This document shows, in pieces, positions 24,572-34,558 of a stretch of DNA of 64,000 nt. Both the position numbers and the translations under genes were made by a program. Source of the DNA: UBA2966 sp965242505 (GTDB taxonomy: Bacteria > Pseudomonadota > Alphaproteobacteria > UBA2966); contig OZ251449.1 in NCBI GenBank assembly GCA_965242505.1, forward strand, positions 248,001 to 312,000, written 5' to 3'. Every line of letters begins with the position of its first letter. The stretch's first letter is position 1. The notes under the pieces were generated by a model, which was not told the DNA's origin, did no database searches, and saw only the letters and a list, made by a program, of their open reading frames with translations.

Positions 24572-25696
24572 ATGAGCCGCCTGTCACGCTACGTCCTGCG
24601 CCAGCTCGCCCCGCCCACCCTGTTCATCACGGTGGCGTTGCTGGGCGTCGTCTGGCTGACCCAGAGCCTGCGGTTCATCGACATGATCGTGAATCGCGGG
24701 CTCTCCGCGAGTCAGTTCCTTTACTTCACCGTCCTGTTGTTGCCGGGCGTTCTCGCCGTCATATTGCCCGTCGCGCTGCTTTGCGGGGTCCTGTTCACCT
24801 ATCACCGATTGAGCTTCGACAGCGAGATCGTCGTCATGAAGGGGGCGGGACTGAGCCAGCGGGCGCTGGCCGTCCCCGCCGTCGTCATGGCGCTGGCGAT
24901 CACCTTCGCGGCCTACGGGTTGACCCTCTATGCGCAGCCCCTGGGATTCAGGGCCTTCAAGGACCAGCAGTTCATGTTCCGCCACAACTACGCGGCCGTG
25001 CTCGTGCGCGAGGGCGCGTTCAACGAGATCGTCAAGGACGTCACCGTGTACGTCCGGGAACGACGCGGCGGCGAACTGCGCGGGATCCTGGTTCACGACA
25101 ACCGGAAACCGAACCGGCCGATCACGGTGATGGCGGAGAGGGGGGTTCTGGCCCGGACGCCCGCCGGTCCGCGGTTCGTCATGGAGAACGGAAACAGGCA
25201 GGAGCGGCGCCGGGACAGCGACCGGCTGTCGCTGCTCTATTTCGACCGGTACGAGCTCGATCTGGCGTTGATCGCCAAACGGCCCGACATGCGGCGGCGC
25301 GAACCCGGCGAGCGATACATCGACGAGCTGCTGTTCCCGAACGACCCGGACATCTCGGACCGCCGTCGCGACGAGTTCCGGGCGGAGGCGCACAAACGGC
25401 TCGTGACGCCGTTGTACTGCGTCGCGTTCGTGCTGATCGCCCTCGCCGGCATCCTCTCGGGCGAATTCGACCGCCGCCACGAATGGCGTCGACTCCTGTG
25501 CGCCGCGGTGGCCGCGGTGACGGTCCAGATCATCGGAATCAGCCTCGTCTCCGTCATCTCGACGATACCCGGATTGACGCCCCTTCTGTATCTCAACGTC
25601 ATTCTGGCAAGCGCCGGAGCGACCTGGATCCTGTCGGGGATCCGACCGCGGCGCTGGTGGGGAGCGAACCGACCGGCGGCGGAAGGCGCGGGATGA
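24572..25696 (+). CDS. lptF: LPS export ABC transporter permease LptF
   Basis: 374 residues with the YjgP/YjgQ layout: three N-terminal membrane spans (PPTLFITVALLGVVWLTQSL first), a periplasmic beta-jellyroll (about 130-270) and three C-terminal spans (YCVAFVLIALAGILSG). The start MSRLSRYVLRQL is typical, so I choose the ATG at 24572. LptF with LptG and LptB2 extracts lipopolysaccharide from the inner membrane. The stop overlaps the lptG start (ATGA), and lptD follows. Confidence 0.94.
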   Translation: MSRLSRYVLRQLAPPTLFITVALLGVVWLTQSLRFIDMIVNRGLSASQFLYFTVLLLPGVLAVILPVALLCGVLFTYHRLSFDSEIVVMKGAGLSQRALAVPAVVMALAITFAAYGLTLYAQPLGFRAFKDQQFMFRHNYAAVLVREGAFNEIVKDVTVYVRERRGGELRGILVHDNRKPNRPITVMAERGVLARTPAGPRFVMENGNRQERRRDSDRLSLLYFDRYELDLALIAKRPDMRRREPGERYIDELLFPNDPDISDRRRDEFRAEAHKRLVTPLYCVAFVLIALAGILSGEFDRRHEWRRLLCAAVAAVTVQIIGISLVSVISTIPGLTPLLYLNVILASAGATWILSGIRPRRWWGANRPAAEGAG

Positions 25697-26787
25697 GGCC
25701 GCCCCCGATTCTCTCGGCGTATCTCGGGCGCCATTTCATCGCCGGCATCGCGATCATGATGGGCATCCTGCTCGGTCTGGTGTTCGTGATCGATCTCGCC
25801 GAGTTGTTCCGAAGGTCCTGGGGACGGGCGAACGTCTCGTTCCTGATCGTCATCCAGATGGCCGTTCTGCGGATTCCCTTCATGGCCCAGAAGGTTCTGC
25901 CGTTCGCCGCGCTGTTCGGCGCCATGCTGGCGTTCGTCCGCCTCACGCGGACGAACCAGCTCGTCGCCGCGCGCGCGGCGGGTCTGTCGGTCTGGCAGTT
26001 CCTGGCTCCGGCGCTCGTCATCGCCCTGTTGACGGGAGCATTGGTCGTGACTGTGTTCAACCCGCTGGCCTCGGCCACGACGTCGCTTTACGAATCCCTG
26101 GAATCCAGATACCTGCGGGGGCAGACCAGCCTGCTCGCGGTCTCGCGGTCGGGCCTGTGGCTGCGGCAGGCCGACGAGACCGGCCAGTCCGTGTTCCACG
26201 CCAGGGGCGTATCCCGGCGCGGAACCGAACTGAACGACGTCATCGTGTTCGTGTACGACGAGGACGGCCGGTTCGCCGGACGCATCGACGCCGGCAACGC
26301 GATCCTGGAGGAGGGCTACTGGCGGATCCCGGACGCGCTCCTCACCGGACCCGACCGCCCGGTGAGGCGCGTGGACGACCACCGCCTCCCCACCACTCTC
26401 ACCCTGGAGCAGATACAGAACAGCTTCGCGCCGCCCGAGACGCTGTCCTTCTGGTCGCTGCCCGGCTTCATCGCGACGCTCGAGAAGGCCGGGTTCTCCG
26501 CCCTTCGGCATCGCCTGCACCTGCATTCCATACTGGCGGGGCCGCTGCTTCTCTGCGCCATGGTTCTCATCGCCGCGACCTTCTCCATTCGCTTGGCGCG
26601 CCGCGGCGGCGCGGGACTGCTCGTGGCGGGCGGCGTGTTCGCCGGCTTCGTCCTGTACTTCCTGTCGGACGTCGTCTACGCGATGGGTCTGTCCGGCAAC
26701 GTCCCCGTGGCGCTCGCGGCCTGGGCTCCCACCGGAGTCGCGGCCCTGCTCGGACTCTCGACCCTGCTCCATCTGGAGGATGGCTGA
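25693..26787 (+). CDS. lptG: LPS export ABC transporter permease LptG
   Basis: 364 residues, YjgP/YjgQ family. It opens with RPPPILSAYLGRHFIAG and a membrane span GIAIMMGILLGLVFVIDLAEL; the jellyroll region contains GLWLRQADETGQSVFHARG, which fits LptG rather than LptF; three C-terminal spans end near residue 355. Coupled to lptF by ATGA and six bases before lptD, so the three inner-to-outer LPS path genes are co-translated. Confidence 0.94.
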   Translation: MRPPPILSAYLGRHFIAGIAIMMGILLGLVFVIDLAELFRRSWGRANVSFLIVIQMAVLRIPFMAQKVLPFAALFGAMLAFVRLTRTNQLVAARAAGLSVWQFLAPALVIALLTGALVVTVFNPLASATTSLYESLESRYLRGQTSLLAVSRSGLWLRQADETGQSVFHARGVSRRGTELNDVIVFVYDEDGRFAGRIDAGNAILEEGYWRIPDALLTGPDRPVRRVDDHRLPTTLTLEQIQNSFAPPETLSFWSLPGFIATLEKAGFSALRHRLHLHSILAGPLLLCAMVLIAATFSIRLARRGGAGLLVAGGVFAGFVLYFLSDVVYAMGLSGNVPVALAAWAPTGVAALLGLSTLLHLEDG

Positions 26788-26793
26788 GCGCGC

Positions 26794-28956
26794 ATGACGA
26801 CGCGCCGCGCCAGCGTCGTTCTCGCCGCGGCGCTCGCCAACGCCGTCCTGGCCGGCGGCGCCCCGGCGGCGAACCGGATCGTCGGCGGTCTGGATGAAGG
26901 CCCGGTGCTGCTCAGCGCCGATACGCTCACCTACGACCGTGAATCCGGCGTCGCGACGGCGGCCGGTAACGTCGAGTTGGCGTCGGGAGGCAGGATCCTC
27001 CGGGCCGACGCCGTGAGCTACGACGAACGGCGCGATCTGGTCGTCGCGCGCGGCGGCGTCGCCATACTGGAGCCGTCGGGGGACGTGCTGTTCGCGGAGC
27101 GCGCGGAGCTGTCGGACGGACTGCGGAACGGGTTCGCGTCGGAAATCCGGGTGCTGATGACGGACGACTCCCGGCTCGCCGCGAACTCCGCAAGCCGCGC
27201 GGACGGAAACCGCACCGGCCTGTCGAAAGCCGTGTTTTCCCCGTGCCGATCCTGTCCGGACCGCCCGGACCGCCCCCCCCTGTGGCAGATCAAGGCTCAC
27301 CGGGTGACGCACGACGAGCGCGCGCAGCGCATGGACTATCGTGACGCTTTCCTGGAAGTGTTCGGCATCCCGGTCGCCTACACCCCCTTCTTTTCCCATC
27401 CCGACCCGACGGTCGAACGCAAGAGCGGTTTCCTGGCTCCGACGTACGGGAGCTCCAGCGAACTCGGGGCGAAGCTCCAGACGCCGTACTACTTCAACCT
27501 GGCGCCGCATCGCGACGCCACGCTCGCGCCCCTGTACACGAGCGAGGAAGGCGTCCTCCTGGCGGGCGAGTATCGGGAACGAACCCATGACGGGCGATTA
27601 CGGGTCCGCGGCAGCGTCACCCGCGTCGATGAGCGCGACGGGAACAACGCAAGGACCGGAGGCAAGGAGACCCGGGGCCACGTCGAAACGGCGGGCGCGT
27701 TCGACATCGACGACGTCTGGCGCTGGGGGTTCACGGCGAAGCGGTCGACGGACGACACCTATCTGCGCCGGCGCGAGTTCTCGGACGAGGACACGCTCGT
27801 CAGCAACGCCTTCGTGGAGGGATTTCGGGGCCGCGCCTACGCGTCGGCGAACGCCTACGCCTTTCAGGGCCTCCTCCAGGAAGACGACCCCGGCGAGACG
27901 CCCCTGGTCCTGCCCGAACTCGATTACGATTTCGTGAGCCGGCCGGGGGCCCTCGGACAACGCTGGGGACTGGACGCCAACGTCCTCGGGTTGAACCGGA
28001 GCGGCGGCGTCGACAGCCGCCGGCTCTCCCTCGGACTCGACTGGCGATTGCCGTACACGTCCGCGAGCGGCCAAGTCTACAACCTGCTCGCGTCGGTGCG
28101 GGGCGATCTGTACCACATCGACGACGTTCCCGATCCTTCCGGTTCCGGCGATTCGCCGGACGAGATCGAGGGACGGCTGCTGCCGAGACTGGCCCTCCAA
28201 TGGAGATATCCCTTCATTCGGAGGCGGGACGGCGCGAGCCAGATCGTCGAGCCGTCGATCGACGTCGTCGCGGCGCCCTACGGCGGCAATCCGGACGAGA
28301 TCCCGAACGAGGATTCGCGGAGTTTCGAATTCGACGACAGCAACCTCTTCAGCGTCAACAGGTTCCCGGGGCTGGATCGCTGGGAAGGCGGCCACCGGAT
28401 GAACTACGGGATCAAGGTCGGCGCCTACGGCGCGCGGGGCGGTTACGCCACGGCCCTGATCGGGCAATCGCTCCGCGCGCGCGCGGACGGGACCTTCGCC
28501 GTCAAGACCGGCCTCGAGAATCGCCAGTCGGACTACGTCGGCCGGGTCAACGTATCTCCCAGCCGGTTCCTCGATTACACGCACCGGCTCCGTCTCGACA
28601 GGGACCGGTTGTCCATCCGGCGGAACGAAATCGACCTGACGTTCGGCCCGCGAGCGATTCGCGTCGACGTCGGTTACGTTTCTCTCGTCCGCGAGCTGAC
28701 GGCGGACGAGTTGGGGAGTCGGGAAGAGATACGATTGGCGGGTCGCGCCCGGATAACCGACTACTGGTCCTTCACCGCCGCCACGAGACGGGATCTGACC
28801 GGCGATGGCGATACGATTTCCTGGGGCTTCGGCGCGACCTACCTGGACGAATGCATCGAGCTCGGGCTGCAACTCGACCGCAGTTTCATCGAGGATCGGG
28901 ACGTGCGGCCCTTCACGAACTTCTCCGTGCGCGTAAGGCTGAAACATCTTGGCTGA
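26794..28956 (+). CDS. lptD: LPS-assembly outer membrane protein LptD
   Basis: 720 residues with a signal peptide (VVLAAALANAVLAGGAPA). Residues about 45-180 form the OstA/LptA-like jellyroll (LSADTLTYDRESGVATAAGN), and the rest is the LptD beta-barrel, ending in the aromatic-poor but typical SVRVRLKHLG. Two cysteines in FSPCRSCPDRP after the jellyroll and one in LDECIELGLQ near the C-terminus could form the inter-domain disulfide. LptD receives LPS from LptA and inserts it in the outer leaflet. SurA, its usual folding helper, is encoded next. Confidence 0.93.
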   Translation: MTTRRASVVLAAALANAVLAGGAPAANRIVGGLDEGPVLLSADTLTYDRESGVATAAGNVELASGGRILRADAVSYDERRDLVVARGGVAILEPSGDVLFAERAELSDGLRNGFASEIRVLMTDDSRLAANSASRADGNRTGLSKAVFSPCRSCPDRPDRPPLWQIKAHRVTHDERAQRMDYRDAFLEVFGIPVAYTPFFSHPDPTVERKSGFLAPTYGSSSELGAKLQTPYYFNLAPHRDATLAPLYTSEEGVLLAGEYRERTHDGRLRVRGSVTRVDERDGNNARTGGKETRGHVETAGAFDIDDVWRWGFTAKRSTDDTYLRRREFSDEDTLVSNAFVEGFRGRAYASANAYAFQGLLQEDDPGETPLVLPELDYDFVSRPGALGQRWGLDANVLGLNRSGGVDSRRLSLGLDWRLPYTSASGQVYNLLASVRGDLYHIDDVPDPSGSGDSPDEIEGRLLPRLALQWRYPFIRRRDGASQIVEPSIDVVAAPYGGNPDEIPNEDSRSFEFDDSNLFSVNRFPGLDRWEGGHRMNYGIKVGAYGARGGYATALIGQSLRARADGTFAVKTGLENRQSDYVGRVNVSPSRFLDYTHRLRLDRDRLSIRRNEIDLTFGPRAIRVDVGYVSLVRELTADELGSREEIRLAGRARITDYWSFTAATRRDLTGDGDTISWGFGATYLDECIELGLQLDRSFIEDRDVRPFTNFSVRVRLKHLG

Positions 28957-29105
28957 TAAGGCGGTCCGTCATTGCCGCGAAAGACGACGAGGGCGTCCTC
29001 GCCGGTCCGGCGTGCCATCCCGGCGCGAGTTGACGTAGAGTATGCAGCCCCGGCGCGGAACCCTCGTTCGCCGGTCCGCAAACTCGGAGCACCGAGCGTA
29101 GATCG

Positions 29106-30374
29106 ATGAGTCCCGGTATGAAAATTCTGGCGCGTTCCCTGTTCCCGGCGGCGGCGCTCTTCGCCGCGGCGATGCCCGCCGCCGCCCAGACCATCGGAAT
29201 CGAAGCCGTCGTGAACGAAGAAGTCATCTCCGCGCTCGACGTGGAGAACAGGCTCCGCCTCAACCTGATGTCGGCCAACCTGCCCGACAACGACGAGACG
29301 CGCGACCGGCTGAAACCGCAGATCCTTCAGTCGCTCGTGAACGAGAAGCTACAGATGCAGGAGGCCCGGCGGCTGAACATCCCGGTCGGGGACGGCGAGG
29401 TCGAGGAGGCCGAGCGCCTCCTGGAAGCGCAGAACGACCTTCCCGAGGGCGGCCTGGGTGAATTCCTGCGGTCGCGCGGACTGGAGAAAAGCACGCTCAT
29501 GACGAGGATCCGAGCCGAGATCGCATGGAGAAAGGTGGTCCGCCAGCGCATCCTGCCGCGCATAGACGTCGGCGACGAAGAAGTCGAGGAGGTCCATGCG
29601 CGCCTGCAATCGCGCCGCGGCCTCCAGCAGCGTCTCGTTTCGGAGATATACCTTGCCGTCGATACGCCCGGGCAATCGGAGGACGTCCGCCGGCTGGCGC
29701 TGCGACTCGTCGGCCAGCTGCGGAACGGTTCGCCGTTCGCCGCCGTGGCCCGGCAGTTCTCCCACGGCGCGACGGCGCGATTGGGCGGCGACATCGGCTG
29801 GATCGGCGAGGGAGAGCTGTCGGACGAACTCGACCGCGCGCTCGTCGGCTTGAGCGCCGGCGACGTCTCCGAGCCCGTCCGGATTCCCGGCGGATACTAC
29901 ATTCTCCACGTGCGCGACCAGCGCCGGGCGGGCGAGGCCAGCGCGCTCGACGTTCGCGTCGACCTGAAGGAGATACTCATCCCTCTGTCGCCGTCGGCCT
30001 CGCAACAGACCGTGCAGGCGAGACTGGCGACCGCCCGCCGGATCGGCAAGGGAGTCCGGGGCTGCGATGCGTTCGACGCCTATGGCCGGGATCTCGACGT
30101 CGGGCGGTCGGGCGATCTCGGCGCCGTGCGGCTGGGCGACGTGCCCAGGAACATCCGCGATGCGATCGGCGGCCTCGCGGTCGGCCAGGCCAGCGAGCCG
30201 CTGCGGATGGACGAGGGGATCCGCATCCTCATGGTCTGCGGCCGAACGGCGCCGACCGCCGCGCCGCCAAACCGGGACGCGATACGGGAACGCCTCGGCC
30301 GGCAACAGCTCGAGATGATGGCCCGCCGCTACCTGCGGGATCTACGGCGCGGCGCGGTCATCGAGACCCGATGA
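29106..30374 (+). CDS. surA: periplasmic chaperone / peptidyl-prolyl isomerase SurA
   Basis: 422 residues. A signal peptide (ILARSLFPAAALFAAAMPAAA) precedes a SurA N-terminal domain (IGIEAVVNEEVISALDVENRL). One parvulin domain is clear at about 175-280 (RQFSHGATARLGGDIGWIGEGEL), and a second, more diverged unit lies at about 285-380 (LGAVRLGDVPRNIRDAI). SurA escorts outer membrane proteins, including LptD. An ATG at 29118 gives a better signal-peptide start (MKILARS) and may be the true one. The stop overlaps pdxA by four bases. Confidence 0.9.
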   Translation: MSPGMKILARSLFPAAALFAAAMPAAAQTIGIEAVVNEEVISALDVENRLRLNLMSANLPDNDETRDRLKPQILQSLVNEKLQMQEARRLNIPVGDGEVEEAERLLEAQNDLPEGGLGEFLRSRGLEKSTLMTRIRAEIAWRKVVRQRILPRIDVGDEEVEEVHARLQSRRGLQQRLVSEIYLAVDTPGQSEDVRRLALRLVGQLRNGSPFAAVARQFSHGATARLGGDIGWIGEGELSDELDRALVGLSAGDVSEPVRIPGGYYILHVRDQRRAGEASALDVRVDLKEILIPLSPSASQQTVQARLATARRIGKGVRGCDAFDAYGRDLDVGRSGDLGAVRLGDVPRNIRDAIGGLAVGQASEPLRMDEGIRILMVCGRTAPTAAPPNRDAIRERLGRQQLEMMARRYLRDLRRGAVIETR

Positions 30375-31420
30375 CGCCCGGCGGTCGACGGCGCCCGCGT
30401 CCCGGGGGCGGTCCGATCGCCGTCACGATGGGCGAACCTGCGGGAGTCGGGGGCGAACTGACGCTGAAGTGCTGGCTTCGGCGAGAGTCCGAGGGCTTGA
30501 GCCCGTTCTTCGCGATCGACAGTCCCTCCCGCCTGGAGTCGCTCAGTCGCGGCCTCGCTCTGGGCGTTCCGGTCCGGCCGATCGAAGCCGCCGCCGAAGC
30601 CCCGGCGGCGTTTCGGGAGTCGTTGCCGGTCATGGCGATCGAAGTCCCGGTCGACGTCGCGCCGGGGCGCCCCGATTCGGCCAACTCCGCGGCCGTCGTC
30701 CGATCGATCGACGAGGCTGCGGCGGCGGCGCGCCGGGGAGAGGCCGCAGCGGTGGTGACGAACCCGATTCACAAGTCGACGCTGTCGCAGTCCGGATTCC
30801 CCCATCCCGGTCATACGGAGTACCTGGGAGTCCTCACCCGGGCGCCGAAGCCGACGATGATGCTCGTCGGCGGCGGCCTGCGGGTCGTTCCCGTGACCGG
30901 CCATATGTCGTTGAGGGACGCCGTCGCGGCGCTGACCCCGGAGGCCGTCGAAACGGCCGCTAGGGCGGCGAACGACGCCCTCGCCACCCGCTTCGGCATT
31001 GATCGGCCGCGCCTCGCGGTCGCGGCCCTCAATCCCCACGCGGGGGAGGACGGCCTGTTCGGAGAGGAAGAGCGAACGATCGTGCGGCCCGCCGTCGAGT
31101 CGCTGCGGGCCGACGGGATCGACGCGCGAGGGCCGCTGCCGGCCGACTCGCTTTTTCACGCCGGCGCGCGCGCCACGTACGATGCCGCGATCTGCATGTA
31201 TCACGACCAGGCGCTCATCCCGCTGAAGGCCATCGATTTCATGGGAGGCGTCAACGTGACGCTCGGCCTGCCCTTCGTCCGCGCGTCCCCCGATCACGGG
31301 ACGGCGCTCGACATCGCGGGCCGGGGCGTGGCCGACGAAACCAGCATGATCAACGCCCTCAAGCTGGCGGCCCGAATGGCGCGCCGCCCCGCCCCGGGAT
31401 CTCCCCCCGACGGCGCATGA
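30371..31420 (+). CDS. pdxA: 4-hydroxythreonine-4-phosphate dehydrogenase
   Basis: 349 residues from the ATG coupled to surA. The motifs are complete: VTMGEPAGVG, VTNPIHKSTL, FPHPGHTEYLG, VTGHMSLRDAV, LNPHAGEDGLFGEEE, YHDQALIPLK, with the histidines that bind the divalent metal. The enzyme oxidises 4-phosphohydroxy-threonine in pyridoxal phosphate synthesis. It overlaps rsmA by four bases; surA-pdxA-rsmA is a common proteobacterial trio. Confidence 0.95.
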   Translation: MTPGGRRRPRPGGGPIAVTMGEPAGVGGELTLKCWLRRESEGLSPFFAIDSPSRLESLSRGLALGVPVRPIEAAAEAPAAFRESLPVMAIEVPVDVAPGRPDSANSAAVVRSIDEAAAAARRGEAAAVVTNPIHKSTLSQSGFPHPGHTEYLGVLTRAPKPTMMLVGGGLRVVPVTGHMSLRDAVAALTPEAVETAARAANDALATRFGIDRPRLAVAALNPHAGEDGLFGEEERTIVRPAVESLRADGIDARGPLPADSLFHAGARATYDAAICMYHDQALIPLKAIDFMGGVNVTLGLPFVRASPDHGTALDIAGRGVADETSMINALKLAARMARRPAPGSPPDGA

Positions 31421-32331
31421 CTGACGCGCGCGAAGGGGAAGGCCCGGCCCACCGCGCCGGCCCGCGATCCCTGCCGCCTCTCGGGGACGTCATCGCGAAG
31501 CACGGATTGAGGGCGCGGAAGCGCCTCGGGCAGAACTTCCTTCTGGATCTCAACCTGACGCGGCGGATCGTCCGGGCGGCGGGGAACCTTCGCGGCGTGG
31601 AGGTCGTGGAGATCGGTCCGGGTCCCGGGGGCCTCACGCGCGCGATACTCGAGTCCGACGCCCGGCGCGTGGTGGCGATCGAACTGGACGCCCGGTGCGT
31701 GAACGCGCTCGGAGAGCTCGCCGCCGTCTATCCGGACAGGCTGGTCGTCACGAACGAAGACGCGCTCGAAACGGATCTCGCCGCGCGCGTCTCGGGCCCG
31801 GCCAAGGTCATCGCGAACCTGCCCTACAACATCGCCACGGCGCTTCTCGCGCGCTGGATTCCCGATCTCGCCCGCTTCGACGGGCTCACGCTCATGTTTC
31901 AGAAGGAAGTCGCGGAGCGTCTCGTCGCCCGGCCCGGCGCGAAGCCGTACGGCCGCCTGTCGGTGCTCGTTCAGTGGGCGGCGAAGCCCGTCTCTCACTT
32001 CGACGTCCCGTCCGCGGCCTTCACGCCGCCGCCGAAGGTGACGTCGGCGGTCGTCGGCCTCGCGCCGCTGAACCCGCCGTTGGCTCCGGCCGACCGCCGG
32101 TCCCTGGAGCGCGTCACGTCCGCCGCGTTCGGACAGCGCCGCAAGATGCTGAGATCCAGCCTGAAATCCCTCGGCGTCGACGTCGGCGAGCTGCTGGCGC
32201 GCGCCCGGACCGCCCCGACCGCGCGCCCGGAAGACCTCGACGTGCCGACGTTCTGCGCGCTGGCGCGGGCGCTCGACGAACTCGAGAAGACGCGCGAGCG
32301 GCAGGGAACGGAAACGGCAAGGGGCCGTTGA
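31417..32331 (+). CDS. rsmA: 16S rRNA dimethyladenosine transferase
   Basis: 304 residues. The SAM-binding motif EIGPGPGGLTRAIL, the acidic motif after it, and the catalytic VIANLPYNIATALL are intact; LGQNFLLDLNLTRRI is the typical N-terminal substrate motif. It methylates two adjacent adenines near the 3' end of 16S rRNA (KsgA). The N-terminal tail of about 25 polar residues is long, and the ATG overlaps the pdxA stop, which fixes the start. A dispersed repeat overlaps the last codons and follows. Confidence 0.95.
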   Translation: MTDAREGEGPAHRAGPRSLPPLGDVIAKHGLRARKRLGQNFLLDLNLTRRIVRAAGNLRGVEVVEIGPGPGGLTRAILESDARRVVAIELDARCVNALGELAAVYPDRLVVTNEDALETDLAARVSGPAKVIANLPYNIATALLARWIPDLARFDGLTLMFQKEVAERLVARPGAKPYGRLSVLVQWAAKPVSHFDVPSAAFTPPPKVTSAVVGLAPLNPPLAPADRRSLERVTSAAFGQRRKMLRSSLKSLGVDVGELLARARTAPTARPEDLDVPTFCALARALDELEKTRERQGTETARGR

Positions 32332-32380
32332 CGCTCCTTCCCCCTGGCAGGGGGGAGGTCGGGAGGGGGGCCGCGCGAAC
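32325..32380. repeat. short dispersed repeat core
   Basis: A CCCCCTGGCAGGGGGG hairpin with a GAGGTCGGGAGGGGGG arm starting inside the rsmA stop region. The remainder of the gap to 32679 shows no gene; a 27-codon frame at 32437 reads like a signal peptide fragment but is too short to support. Confidence 0.65.
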
Positions 32381-32679
32381 CGGCTTCTCGCTTGCGCGGC
32401 AATCCGGTAACGTTCCGGCCTGAAGGGAAGACGACCATGACCGCCTTCGGGATCGTCGGCCTCGCCGTCGCTTCCGCCAACGCCGCGGCCGCCGGCCGGA
32501 GCCGCCGAATGACGCCGTGACCGCGAGCCGAACCGGCCCCCCGCCCGCGCGGGAATGACGGATCCGAACCGGGACGGACGTTTCACACCGCCCGGCGCCG
32601 GCCGTATAATCGCGTTCGCGCGACCGCGCCGTTCGTATCGCGGGAGGCGGGTCGGGGACGCGAAGGGAGTCGGGAACGC

Positions 32680-34557
32680 ATGTTCACGCCGGCGGGCGCC
32701 GCTGAAACGATGGAACCGCCCGAAGACCGGGAAGAGCTCGAATCCGTCGTGATCCGGTTCGCCGGCGACTCCGGCGACGGCGTTCAGGTCACCGGCGGCC
32801 AGCTCGCCCAGGTCACGGCGCTGGCGGGAAACGACCTGGCGACGTTTCCCGATTTTCCGGCGGAGATCCGCGCGCCCGCCGGAACGACCTACGGGGTGTC
32901 GGCCTTCCAGATCAACTTCGGCGCGCGGCGCATCCGCACGGCCGGGGACCGGCCCGACGTCCTCGTCGCGTTCAATCCGGCGGCGCTCAAGGTCAACGTC
33001 GAGGACATGCCGGGAGGCAGCCTCGTCATCGTCGATACCGGAACGTTCTCCGACCGCAACCTGAGGAAGGCGGGGTACGGCGCCAACCCGCTGGAGGACC
33101 GTTCCCTCGACAACTACCGAGTGGTCGAGATCGACATCTCGAAGCGCACGCTGGATTCGGTCGAGCCGTTCGGCCTGACGCAGAAACAGGCGTTGCGCTG
33201 CAAGAACTTCTGGACGCTCGGGCTGATCTACTGGCTCTACGGCCGCGACCGCCAGCCCACGATCGACTGGCTGAACGCGAAGTTCGGCAGGATTCCCGCG
33301 GTGGCGGACGCCAACGTCGCCGCCGTGAACGCCGGCCATGCCTACGGCGAGACGGCGGAGCTCGGTCTCGAGGTCAAGGGCTACGTCATTCCACCGGCCG
33401 ACATGCCGCGCGGTCTGTACCGCACCGTGACCGGCGCGGACGCGACCGCCTACGGGCTGGTCGCCGGCGCCCGGTCGGCGGGGCTCGAGCTCATGTTCGG
33501 CTCCTACCCGATCACGCCCGCCTCCGCTCTCCTGCACGCGCTGGCGGGCATGAAGGAATTCGGCGTCGTCACCTTCCAAGCGGAGGACGAGATCTCCGCC
33601 GTATGCTCGGCGATCGGCGCCTCCTATGCGGGAGCCCTCGGCGTGACGTCGAGCTCGGGCCCCGGGATCGCCCTGAAGACCGAGGCGATCGGGCTCGCCG
33701 TCAGCGTCGAGTTGCCCTTGGTGATCGTCAATTCCCAGCGGTCGGGCCCGTCGACGGGGATGCCGACGAAGACCGAACAGTCGGACCTCTACCAGGCCGT
33801 CTACGGGCGCAACGCCGATGCGCCGGTCCCGGTGATCGCCGCTTCGTCCCCGGCGGACGCCTTCGACGCGGCGGTCGAGGCCGTGCGCATCGCGACGAAG
33901 TACATGACGCCGGTGTTCCTGCTCACCGATTCCTACATCGTGAACGCGGCCGAGCCGTGGCTGATCCCCGACGTCGACGCGCTTCCCCTGCGCGAAGTGG
34001 AATTCCGCGCCGACGCCGACGGGTTCCACCCGTTCCTCCGCGACGAGGACACGCTGGCGCGCGCCTGGGCCCTGCCCGGAACGCCGGGGCTGGAGCACCG
34101 GATCGGCGGCCTGGAGAAGGACTACGACACCGGCAACATCTCCTACGACCCGGAGAACCACCACCGCATGACCATGATGCGGAAGGCGAAGATCGACGGC
34201 ATCGCCGGCGACATCCCGCCGCAGGCCGTCACCCTGGGTTCCCCCGGCGGCGCCGTCGCCGTCGTCGGATGGGGATCGACCCACGGGCCGATCAACCGGG
34301 CCGTCGACGACCTTCGGTCGGAGGGTCTGGACGTATCGCACGTCCATGTCCGCCACCTGTGGCCGCTGCCGCGCAATCTCGGCGAGTTGCTGCGATCCTA
34401 CGATCACGTTCTGGCGCCGGAGATGAACACGGGCCAGCTCCGCACGGTGCTGCGGAGCGAATACCTGGCGCCGGTCGTCGGCCTCAACAACGTCTCGGGC
34501 CTGCCGTTCAAGATCACCGAGATCAAGGACGCCGTGCGGAAACTGCTGGAAGGGTGA
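32680..34557 (+). CDS. korA: 2-oxoacid:ferredoxin oxidoreductase alpha subunit (2-oxoglutarate type)
   Basis: 625 residues, a natural gamma-alpha fusion as in KorA. The gamma-type domain is at about 20-200 (VIRFAGDSGDGVQVTGGQL), the pyrimidine-binding alpha domain at about 225-600 (GSYPITPASALLHALAG, TSSSGPGIALKTEAIGLA). With KorB it converts 2-oxoglutarate plus CoA to succinyl-CoA, CO2 and reduced ferredoxin, or the reverse for CO2 fixation. Delta and separate gamma subunit genes are absent, which fits the two-subunit form. The start follows an AAGGGAG site; an inner ATG at 32710 is possible. The korB start is one base after the stop. Confidence 0.92.
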   Translation: MFTPAGAAETMEPPEDREELESVVIRFAGDSGDGVQVTGGQLAQVTALAGNDLATFPDFPAEIRAPAGTTYGVSAFQINFGARRIRTAGDRPDVLVAFNPAALKVNVEDMPGGSLVIVDTGTFSDRNLRKAGYGANPLEDRSLDNYRVVEIDISKRTLDSVEPFGLTQKQALRCKNFWTLGLIYWLYGRDRQPTIDWLNAKFGRIPAVADANVAAVNAGHAYGETAELGLEVKGYVIPPADMPRGLYRTVTGADATAYGLVAGARSAGLELMFGSYPITPASALLHALAGMKEFGVVTFQAEDEISAVCSAIGASYAGALGVTSSSGPGIALKTEAIGLAVSVELPLVIVNSQRSGPSTGMPTKTEQSDLYQAVYGRNADAPVPVIAASSPADAFDAAVEAVRIATKYMTPVFLLTDSYIVNAAEPWLIPDVDALPLREVEFRADADGFHPFLRDEDTLARAWALPGTPGLEHRIGGLEKDYDTGNISYDPENHHRMTMMRKAKIDGIAGDIPPQAVTLGSPGGAVAVVGWGSTHGPINRAVDDLRSEGLDVSHVHVRHLWPLPRNLGELLRSYDHVLAPEMNTGQLRTVLRSEYLAPVVGLNNVSGLPFKITEIKDAVRKLLEG

Positions 34558-34558
34558 G

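Noticed and set aside
32437..32520. 27-codon frame like a signal peptide
   Set aside because: Too short, no ribosome site of note, and ends at once after the hydrophobic stretch.
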